Source: Humisphaera sp.
Lineage (GTDB): Bacteria > Planctomycetota > Phycisphaerae > Tepidisphaerales > Tepidisphaeraceae
Direction: 5' to 3'
NCBI GenBank assembly: GCA_025351525.1
Contig: JANXVV010000209.1
Span: 1-28,152 of the forward strand
Length of the DNA: 28,152 bases
This document shows positions 22,189 through 28,152 of the stretch, piece after piece (positions within the stretch are counted from its first letter, which is position 1; each line of letters starts with the position of its first letter). Under the pieces are notes generated by a model. The model worked only from the letters and a program-made list of their open reading frames with translations, did not search any database and had not been told where the DNA came from. A program made the translations under genes and the position numbers.

Positions 22189-24426
22189 ATGAATTTAAAA
22201 CGGCTGACCATCTCATTGCGAAAACCGCTGCGCCATCACCTGGACCGGCCATTCGAATGGCTGGCGTTGGAGCCACGGCGATTGATGTCCCGGCCACATC
22301 CAATCGTCGAAGGCGGCAAGGGTGAATCGTTGGACATAGCCCCAGCCGTCATTTCCAGCCCGGCATTGCCCGCACAGCATCCGGCGGTAAGGCAAGCGGC
22401 GTGGACGCGGCTTTCCATTGCGCCTGCGATCAAGAAGATCGCGTCCCTCAAAACGCCTATCGCGGTCAAGTCGATTGCGGCGAACGTGCCGCTCAATGCG
22501 GTGCCGGCACTGAACAGCAATCCGGGAGCGACGGCAACGCTGTATCTCGATTTCACCGGTGCGGCGGCGACGTCATGGGGGTTTTACAATGTTCCCGCCA
22601 CGCCTGCCTACGACATCGACGGCGATTCCACCACATTCAGCACGGCGGAACTGAGCAACATTAACCAGATTTGGGCGAGAGTAGCGGAAAAATACTCGCC
22701 GTTCAATCTGAATGTGACCACCGTCGATCCAGGCAGCTATGCAGACAAAATTGCCCAGCGCATTGTAATTGGTGGTAGCGGGGCCTGGCTCAACGGCGTG
22801 ATCGCGGGTGGCGTCGGTAATGTCGGCAGCTTCTATAATTTCAACCCGAATACCAGTTGGGTCTTTCCGAATAATCTCGGCACCGGAAATCCGGTGTATA
22901 CTGCGGAAGCCAGCGCCCACGAAGCGGGTCATGCCTTTGGGTTGCAGCATCAAAGCGTCTATAGCGGCACCACGAAAACCAACGAATATAATCCCGGTAC
23001 GCCCGCCGCCGCCCCGACAATGGGCCTGAGCTATTACTCGACGCGCGGGCTTTGGTGGAAGGGGACCAGCGTCACCTCCAGCAACATTCAGGATGACATG
23101 GCGGTGCTCGCCAGTGCCACCGATGGTTTCGGGTATCGGCCCGACCCGCATGGCGGCACGATCGCCACGGCGGAGACCTTGCTGCCGATCGGCAATGCAC
23201 TGTCCGCCGCCGGTGTGATCGACACTCCGACCAGTGTGGATGATTACAAATTCACCACCGGTTCAGGGCTGGTCACGTTTAATCTGAATGTCGCTCCCTA
23301 CGGCGCTACCTTGGACGGGAAACTGCAAGTGCTCGACTTGACTGGGCAGATGATCGCCACCGCCGACAACCAGGCCACGCTCGGTCAGACGCTGTCCGTG
23401 ACGTTGAGCGCGGGCACTTATGTACTGTCCGTCGCAAGCCATGGCGGATATGGGGATGTGGGGCAATACACGCTGACCGGGAACGTTCCGGTCGTGGTGA
23501 CCGCTCCTCCAACGGGACTTGTGGCCACGGGGATTTCTTCAACGCAGATCAGCCTTCAGTGGGCCGCAAGCCCCGGAAGCATCGGCTTCAAGCTTCTTCG
23601 CTCGACGGACGGGGTCAATTACATCCAGATCGCCGCGAACGACTCCAGCGTCCTTTCTTTTGAAGACATCAATTTGACGCCCGGCACCGTCTACGTCTAC
23701 AAAGCGGTGGCTGTCGGCACCGGTGGCGATTCGACGCCGAGCAGTCCCGTCAGCATCACCACCGACGGCAACGGCACCGGTCTGACCGGCAATTATTTCA
23801 GCGATGAAACCTTGACCACGCCGGCTTTTACACGGGTGGATCCTCGGGTAAATTTCGCCTGGGGAAATCGTTCCCCGGATCCGTCTATTCCCAATGGTGG
23901 TTTCAGCGTGGCGTGGACCGGGCAGGTGCAACCGAAATATTCCGAGACTTACACATTCAGCACCAACACCGATGACGGCGTGCGCTTGTGGGTCAACGGG
24001 CAATTGCTGGTCGATCAGTGGAAAGTGATCGCTCCGCTGGCCGGCGACATCAACGGCGACGGGACCGTCGACAATCTCGATTTAAATCAAGTCCTCTCCT
24101 ATAAATATGGCACCGGTCAGACAGCAACACACGATGAGGGCGATTTAAACGGCGACGGATTCGTCACCTTTGCAGATTTGAATATCGTCCTGGGGGAGTA
24201 TGGCAGCACCACGCCGCCCGCTCATTTCACCGGTAGCCTCACGCTGCAAGCCGGGCAGAAGTACTCGATCGTGATGCAGTATTTTCAGCATACCGGGCTG
24301 GCCTCGGCGCAGTTGCGATGGTCCAGCGGCAGCACGCCGCTCGCGGCGATTCCGCAAAGCCAACTTTACCCGTTGGTTTTGCCGGCCTCGCGTGTTGCGT
24401 CATCTCTTGGATCGCCTAAGGGGTAG
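22189..24426 (+). CDS. Secreted multidomain metalloprotease with PPC, FnIII, PA14 and an embedded dockerin pair
   Basis: 745 aa. The N-terminus carries the planctomycete LEPR-type motif WLALEPRRLMS (24-34) seen on surface proteins instead of a classical signal peptide. Residues about 105-315 form a metzincin-like zinc protease with HEAGHAFGLQH (H244, E245, H248, H254) and a Met-turn at TMGLS (M278). A pre-peptidase C-terminal (PPC) type beta domain follows (321-430), then fibronectin III (438-523). A PA14 domain starts near 529 (GTGLTGNYFSDE, FSTNTDDGVRLWVNGQLLVD) and resumes at about 676 (HFTGSLTLQAGQKYSIVMQY, ending IPQSQLYP). Between the two PA14 parts sit two calcium-binding dockerin-type loops, GDINGDGTVDNLDLNQ (619-634) and GDLNGDGFVTFADLN. 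A role in degrading or binding extracellular protein or glycan is inferred. Confidence 0.88.
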   Translation: MNLKRLTISLRKPLRHHLDRPFEWLALEPRRLMSRPHPIVEGGKGESLDIAPAVISSPALPAQHPAVRQAAWTRLSIAPAIKKIASLKTPIAVKSIAANVPLNAVPALNSNPGATATLYLDFTGAAATSWGFYNVPATPAYDIDGDSTTFSTAELSNINQIWARVAEKYSPFNLNVTTVDPGSYADKIAQRIVIGGSGAWLNGVIAGGVGNVGSFYNFNPNTSWVFPNNLGTGNPVYTAEASAHEAGHAFGLQHQSVYSGTTKTNEYNPGTPAAAPTMGLSYYSTRGLWWKGTSVTSSNIQDDMAVLASATDGFGYRPDPHGGTIATAETLLPIGNALSAAGVIDTPTSVDDYKFTTGSGLVTFNLNVAPYGATLDGKLQVLDLTGQMIATADNQATLGQTLSVTLSAGTYVLSVASHGGYGDVGQYTLTGNVPVVVTAPPTGLVATGISSTQISLQWAASPGSIGFKLLRSTDGVNYIQIAANDSSVLSFEDINLTPGTVYVYKAVAVGTGGDSTPSSPVSITTDGNGTGLTGNYFSDETLTTPAFTRVDPRVNFAWGNRSPDPSIPNGGFSVAWTGQVQPKYSETYTFSTNTDDGVRLWVNGQLLVDQWKVIAPLAGDINGDGTVDNLDLNQVLSYKYGTGQTATHDEGDLNGDGFVTFADLNIVLGEYGSTTPPAHFTGSLTLQAGQKYSIVMQYFQHTGLASAQLRWSSGSTPLAAIPQSQLYPLVLPASRVASSLGSPKG

Positions 24427-24895
24427 CGCGAATTTTACTGAGTGACCGAGAACCGCCACACACTGTACAGCGCAGCTATATAGCTGTGCCGGATCACGCG
24501 TGAATCAAAATGCCGTGCCGCAAAGAGCGCGAAGGAAAACGCAAAGAAGACAACTTTTAATTCTTCTTTGCGTTTACTTTGCAATCTCTGCGCCCGTATT
24601 GATTTTCTTCCATCACCTGGGACGAACTATTCCGTGGTGACCTGTCAAGGTCATGGCGTTTCGTCCTTCATAGTCATCCAGGCTGCAACCAAAACAGGGG
24701 GAACCGCGAAGCTGTCTGACAGCGCCTGGATTGATTCGGCATTGCCGTTGGAATAAATTTCACTAAACTAAGACGCGTTCTGACCGATCTCGTGATAGAC
24801 GGCGGTCGAAATGCTATGATGGTTTGAAGAATGGAACCGCGCCCGCCCCGCGCTTTTAGTATCGCTTGAAGTCCGCTATCTTCTGGAGTTGACGC
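24427..24895. other. Intergenic region upstream of pdhA
   Basis: 469 nt without a supported gene. It contains a small palindrome (AGCTATATAGCT, 24474-24485), the large hairpin at 24518-24594 and a TATGAT hexamer at 24815-24820 that may be the -10 of the pdh operon, without a good -35. One 62-codon + strand ORF begins inside the hairpin and is not convincing. Confidence 0.55.
24518..24594. repeat. Intergenic hairpin with CGCAAAG units
   Basis: AAACGCAAAGAAGA (24537-24550) and TCTTCTTTGCGTTT (24562-24575) form a perfect 14-bp stem around an 11-nt AT-rich loop. The outer flanks (about 24518-24536 and 24576-24594) extend the pairing imperfectly. The repeated CGCAAAG pattern is the counterpart of the CGCGAAG pattern at 4051-4151, so both belong to one style of element. 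Confidence 0.72.
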
Positions 24896-25966
24896 ATGGC
24901 CGTAGCCAACGAACTGGAACGAAAATTCGCCCCAAAACCCACCGTTGCGACTCCCGCGAATGGAAGCAGTGTCGATCCTCAACGCGGAGCGGAAGAACGG
25001 CGGCGGTTGCGCACGATGATGCTCATCCGCAGCTTCGAGGAGATGACCTATCGCGAATACACCAAACCAGGGCAGAAAATCGGTGGATTCTGCCATCTGT
25101 ACAGCGGGCAGGAAGCCATCGCCGTCGGCACCTCCGCCCTGTTCGATAAAAAGCGCGACTATCTGATCAACGGCTATCGCTGTCACGGTCACAGTCTCGC
25201 CCTGGGCATGGACCCGCGCGTGGGATTTGCGGAACTGTTCGGCAAAGCCACCGGCTGCTCGAAGGGCAAGGGCGGGTCGATGCACTTCTTCGACGCCTCC
25301 GTCGGTAACAACGGCGGGCACGGCATCGTCGGTGGGCAGCTTCCCCTCGGCGCGGGCATGGCCTTCGCCCAATGGTACAAAAAAACCGGCGGCGTCACCT
25401 TCACCTTCATGGGCGATGGAGCGATCAATCAAGGCACCCATAACGAAGCCCTGAATCTAGCCAGCCTGTACAAGTTGCCTTGCATCTTTGTAGTGGAAAA
25501 TAATGGCGTGGCGATGGGCACTCAGATTGAGCGGCACAGCGCTGAAAAAGATCTTGCGGAACGCGGGTGCGGCTACAATATGCCGCACCGCAACGTTGAT
25601 GGGAACGACATCGACACCGTCATCGCCGAATTTGGCAAAGCCGTCGAGCGCGGCCGTGCGGGGGAAGGGCCGAGTTATCTCGTCGCCAACACCTACCGGT
25701 TCCGCGGCCATTCCATGTCCGATGCGATGAAGTACCGCACCAAGGACGAGATGGAGCAAGCCAAGCTGCGCGATCCGATCAGCCTGTATGAAGTCCGCCT
25801 GCGAGAGAAGGGCCTGTTGACCGAAGCGCAGATCGAGCAGATGCAGGAGGAGATTTCGGCGGAGATCAACTCGGCGGTTCAGCAGGCCGATGCCGATCCG
25901 CATCCGCCGTTGGAGGATCGGTTTGAGGATATTCTGGCGGAGAAGTATCCGTATCAACCGAAGTGA
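24896..25966 (+). CDS. pdhA: Pyruvate dehydrogenase E1 component, alpha subunit
   Basis: 356 aa. Together with PdhB it decarboxylates pyruvate using thiamine diphosphate and passes the acetyl group to lipoyl-E2. The ThDP/magnesium motif is GDGAINQGTHNEALNLAS (173-190) closing with ENN (201-203). Other landmarks are GGFCHLYSGQEA (63-74), GKGGSMHFF (124-132) and the loop YRFRGHSMSDAMKYR (267-281). The GGAG at 24883-24886 precedes the ATG. The next gene follows 7 nt after the stop, so this is the first gene of an operon pdhA - two small genes - pdhB. E2 and E3 genes are not in the window. A branched-chain oxoacid substrate cannot be fully excluded, but the motifs fit pyruvate. Confidence 0.96.
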   Translation: MAVANELERKFAPKPTVATPANGSSVDPQRGAEERRRLRTMMLIRSFEEMTYREYTKPGQKIGGFCHLYSGQEAIAVGTSALFDKKRDYLINGYRCHGHSLALGMDPRVGFAELFGKATGCSKGKGGSMHFFDASVGNNGGHGIVGGQLPLGAGMAFAQWYKKTGGVTFTFMGDGAINQGTHNEALNLASLYKLPCIFVVENNGVAMGTQIERHSAEKDLAERGCGYNMPHRNVDGNDIDTVIAEFGKAVERGRAGEGPSYLVANTYRFRGHSMSDAMKYRTKDEMEQAKLRDPISLYEVRLREKGLLTEAQIEQMQEEISAEINSAVQQADADPHPPLEDRFEDILAEKYPYQPK

Positions 25967-25973
25967 GGTGAGC

Positions 25974-26402
25974 ATGGCGGAATACATCGGGCCTCTTTTT
26001 GATGAACTGAAGTCTCTGCATTCGCGGAGGCCGTTTGCTTCCTTTGCCGTGAAGTTGAAGACCGGTGAGCGTTACGAGATCAGGGAATCAGTCTCGTTTG
26101 CGATGAGTCGGAATGTGGTCGTCCTGATGCAACCTCGTGTGAATTTGAATTGGGACCAGATTGACGGGTTCGAGTTATTGGAATCCAATTCGAGGCATGC
26201 GGAAATCGTGGGGTTGCTGCGTCGAAAGCCGTTTGTGCCTTTTGCAGTGCTTCGAAATAACGGCGAACGATATGAGGTTGCCGGACGCGGACGGGCGGGA
26301 CTCAGTCCATGGACCATTGGCATTGCCACACCGGACGAGGGCCTGACGATCTTCCAGATGGAAGAAGTTGTAGGTATCGAAGTCCACGAGCCGGCCACTT
26401 AA
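25974..26402 (+). CDS. Small protein with two tandem copies of a ~60-residue domain, inside the pdh operon
   Basis: 142 aa from the ATG at 25974, preceded by a good GAGGTGAG; the frame is open upstream but only across the pdhA end. Two repeats are evident. Copy 1 starts near residue 8 with LKSLHSRRPFASFAVKLKTG and ERYEIRES. Copy 2 starts near residue 77 with GLLRRKPFVPFAVLRNNGER and YEVAGRG. Both keep the pattern L-x(2,3)-P-F-x-x-F-x-(V/I)...G-x-R/x-Y-E-(I/V) and end with an (I/V)-x-x-(I/F)-E segment. The next gene is a third copy. Small proteins with this LxxxPFxPFxxxxxxGxxYEVxxPE pattern are, from memory, common in planctomycetes and of unknown function. No signal peptide or membrane segment. 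Confidence 0.75.
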   Translation: MAEYIGPLFDELKSLHSRRPFASFAVKLKTGERYEIRESVSFAMSRNVVVLMQPRVNLNWDQIDGFELLESNSRHAEIVGLLRRKPFVPFAVLRNNGERYEVAGRGRAGLSPWTIGIATPDEGLTIFQMEEVVGIEVHEPAT

Positions 26403-26414
26403 TCGGACGAATCG

Positions 26415-26642
26415 ATGGCTAAGCGAGTCAGTATTTTCTCCGAGTTGAATGACCTTATGATGCTGCAACCATTCAGACCGTTTTCCATCATCATGGCAAG
26501 TGGAGTGCGGTATGAGGTGACAGATCCGGAATCGATTCTGCTGTTCCCGACGACAGTAACGATTTTTTCACTGGCTCGCGGCGGTCACGCCGCCCTCCAT
26601 GTGAGGCAGATCAGCTCCATTGAAGCGTATGAACGGCCGTGA
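26415..26642 (+). CDS. Small single-domain protein, third copy of the ~60-residue domain
   Basis: 75 aa. LNDLMMLQPFRPFSIIMASG then VRYEVTDPESILLFP and a closing HVRQISSIEAYE match the two repeats of the preceding 142-aa protein, and are closest to what I recall as the planctomycete consensus. It starts 12 nt after the preceding stop with a weak ribosome binding site and ends 31 nt before pdhB, so it lies in the same operon. Function unknown; position suggests a role linked to expression or assembly of the E1 subunits, but this is inference only. Confidence 0.72.
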   Translation: MAKRVSIFSELNDLMMLQPFRPFSIIMASGVRYEVTDPESILLFPTTVTIFSLARGGHAALHVRQISSIEAYERP

Positions 26643-26673
26643 TCCATTTGCCCCTTTTTTATTGAAGATATCT

Positions 26674-27657
26674 ATGGCAGTGATACAACTCCGCGAAGCT
26701 CTCCGTGCCGCAATGACCGAAGAGATGGAGCGCGATGAAAACGTCTTCCTGATGGGGGAAGAAGTCGCGCAATATAACGGCGCTTATAAAGTGTCCGAAG
26801 GCATGCTCGAGAAATTCGGGCCGCGCCGGATCATCGACACGCCGATCAGCGAAGCCGGTTTCTCCGGCATCGGGGTCGGGGCGGCCACCTGCGGCCTGCG
26901 TCCGATCATCGAATTTATGAGCTGGTCCTTCACGCTTGTCTGCCTCGATCAGATCGTCAACAACGCCGCCAACGTCCGATACATGTCCGGCGGGCAGTAC
27001 AAAGTTCCGATCGTCTTTCGCGGCGGCAACGGTATCGCCCATCAATTGGGCGCGACCCACAGCCATCGCGTCGAAACGATTTACGCCCGCATCCCCGGCC
27101 TGATCGTCGTCGCCCCCAGCACGCCCGCCGATGCCAAGGGACTGCTCAAATCCAGCATCCGCTGCGATGATCCGGTCATCTTCCTGGAATCGGAAAAAAT
27201 GCTCAACGATGTCGGCGAGGTGCCCGACGGCCCCGACTTCACCGTGCCGCTCGGCGTGGCCAACATCGAGCGCGAAGGAAAGGACGTCACTGTCATCAGC
27301 TATGGCCGTCCCCTGCAGCGCGTCGTCCGAGAATCGGTCGCGGCGGCCGTCGCCGAGGGAATCGACGTCGAGCTGATCGACCTGCGAACCCTTCGCCCGC
27401 TCGATACCAAAACGATCATCAACTCGATCAAAAAGACCCACCGCTGCGTCATCGTCGATGAAGACTACGGCTACTGCGGCATGGGGGCCGGCATTCAACA
27501 GAAGATCGGCAAGCAGGTCTTCGATTATCTAGACGCCCCGATCGAATACATCCACAGTGACGAAATCCCCGTCCCCTTCAATCACTTCATGGAAGAAGCA
27601 ATGCTCCCCAGCCTCGACCGAATCGTGGCGGCGATGAAGGAAGTTTGTTATCGATAG
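26674..27657 (+). CDS. pdhB: Pyruvate dehydrogenase E1 component, beta subunit
   Basis: 327 aa from the ATG at 26674 (MAVIQLREALRAAMTEEMER); the frame is open to 26620, but that part overlaps the previous gene and is not part of the family. Landmarks are FLMGEEVAQYNGAYKVSEG with the ThDP-activating glutamate region (29-30), DTPISEAGFSGIGVGAA, a GGQYKVPIVFRGGNG segment, THSHRVETIYARIPGLIVVA and the C-terminal VELIDLRTLRPLDTKTI. It pairs with PdhA to form the alpha2beta2 E1. The leader has only a weak GAAGAT ribosome binding site. It is convergent with a ribbon-helix-helix gene 18 nt downstream. Confidence 0.96.
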   Translation: MAVIQLREALRAAMTEEMERDENVFLMGEEVAQYNGAYKVSEGMLEKFGPRRIIDTPISEAGFSGIGVGAATCGLRPIIEFMSWSFTLVCLDQIVNNAANVRYMSGGQYKVPIVFRGGNGIAHQLGATHSHRVETIYARIPGLIVVAPSTPADAKGLLKSSIRCDDPVIFLESEKMLNDVGEVPDGPDFTVPLGVANIEREGKDVTVISYGRPLQRVVRESVAAAVAEGIDVELIDLRTLRPLDTKTIINSIKKTHRCVIVDEDYGYCGMGAGIQQKIGKQVFDYLDAPIEYIHSDEIPVPFNHFMEEAMLPSLDRIVAAMKEVCYR

Positions 27658-27675
27658 CCGTTCGCCGGCTAAGCA

Positions 27676-28047
27676 CTAACCCGCCATCGCCATTTCAAGA
27701 CTTCGGGCGATGAACTGAGCGCGGCTCAGCCCCCGTCGCTGCGCTAAATCATCAACACGAGCGAGAAGCCCGCGCTCCATGGTAACCGAGATTTGTCGCG
27801 CACCCGCGCCTTTCACCGGCCGTCCGCGACCTCGGCCCAAACCGATTTCGTCGAACATCGCACGCTCCGCCGCCGTGAGCGTCCGCGCCCTGGCACGGGC
27901 CGTCGCCTCGGCGTCGCGCGCCTTTCCCGCATCGTTCAGCGCCACGAACCGATCGTATTCTCGTTTAGCCGCTGCCTTCGCGGCGTCGATGGAGGCGCGC
28001 GTGGGTTTGAGAGGTTTCGGCTTACTTTTGCGCGTGGTGCGGTTCAT
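27676..28047 (-). CDS. Ribbon-helix-helix (CopG/Arc-type) protein
   Basis: 123 aa from the second of two adjacent ATGs (28045-28047), which has GGAG 5 nt upstream. The N-terminal ~75 residues are very basic and Ala-rich. The C-terminal ~45 residues are a ribbon-helix-helix: the strand RQISVTMERGLLARVDDLAQ followed by RRGLSRAQFIARSLEMAM. RHH proteins bind DNA as dimers through the strand; many are antitoxins or plasmid-type repressors. The long basic N-terminus is unusual for a plain CopG protein. No toxin gene lies downstream, since the convergent pdhB follows at once; a partner upstream beyond the window is not excluded. Confidence 0.75.
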   Translation of the reverse strand: MNRTTRKSKPKPLKPTRASIDAAKAAAKREYDRFVALNDAGKARDAEATARARARTLTAAERAMFDEIGLGRGRGRPVKGAGARQISVTMERGLLARVDDLAQRRGLSRAQFIARSLEMAMAG

Positions 28048-28100
28048 CATATCTCCATTATCGCTGCATCGCGTGAATGAAGTAGACTACGCCCGACAGT

Positions 28101-28144
28101 GAAAAAATAAACAGGACGCGGACCAATCGACCGCCCTGTCCGCG
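28101..28144 (-). terminator. Possible terminator of a leftward gene beyond the window
   Basis: On the minus strand CGCGGAC (28138-28144) pairs with GTCCGCG (28117-28123) around a 14-nt loop and is followed by a T-rich tract (complement of 28101-28113). It would end transcription of a minus-strand gene lying to the right of the window, just before the ribbon-helix-helix gene. The stem is short and the T-run is 7 nt away. Confidence 0.35.
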
Positions 28145-28152
28145 ACCGACCA

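Overview
The window looks like the chromosome of a planctomycete, probably of the class Phycisphaerae. The grounds are a secreted protein with an LEPRRLM-type N-terminal motif and dockerin repeats, a PEP-CTERM-like tail, an RskA-type ECF sigma locus next to a fasciclin protein, many intergenic palindromes, and moderately high G+C. Taxonomy is inferred from these hallmarks; no search was run.

Left part (1-5400, + strand): ribF, a DHH/DHHA1 phosphoesterase of the NrnA type, an O-methyltransferase-like gene, an unknown 183-aa protein and a SEC-C zinc-motif protein. All appear intact.

Middle part (about 5450-12550) is a gene graveyard. On the minus strand lie remnants, still in canonical order, of a type I-G (formerly I-U) CRISPR-Cas operon: a 5' piece of cas3, a frameshifted csb1 (cas7), a csb2 (cas5/6) with an internal deletion and a frameshift, and the first codons of a cas4-cas1 fusion. 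No array is visible. Next come a trmB-like methyltransferase, a frameshifted PEP-CTERM/dockerin-like surface protein, an intact tRNA-Leu(GAG) with its own promoter and terminator, and a multiply frameshifted DUF4034/TPR-like gene. Intact genes on both sides argue for real decay rather than poor sequence.

The section 12870-15650 holds a small exported protein (minus strand) and a fasciclin / ECF sigma / RskA-type anti-sigma set. The fasciclin leader contains a terminator-like hairpin 23 nt before the start codon.

The section 15726-21967 (minus strand) is a compact RNA-repair island: a PhyH-type dioxygenase, a minimal nucleotidyltransferase, a second nucleotidyltransferase-family protein reduced to its C-terminal part, the Hen1 3'-terminal RNA ribose 2'-O-methyltransferase, and the kinase-phosphatase-ligase Pnkp. 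Gaps are 12 nt or less, or a 4-nt overlap, except about 21 nt before hen1. Hen1 and Pnkp together mark and seal cut RNAs. The roles of the three upstream genes are unknown, making this the best candidate for an under-described system.

The right part (22189-28152) has a secreted multidomain metalloprotease whose dockerin pair appears to sit inside its PA14 domain. It is followed by a pyruvate dehydrogenase E1 alpha/beta operon with three copies of a ~60-residue planctomycete-type domain between the subunits, and a ribbon-helix-helix protein on the minus strand. Palindromic repeats of several families mark many gene boundaries.
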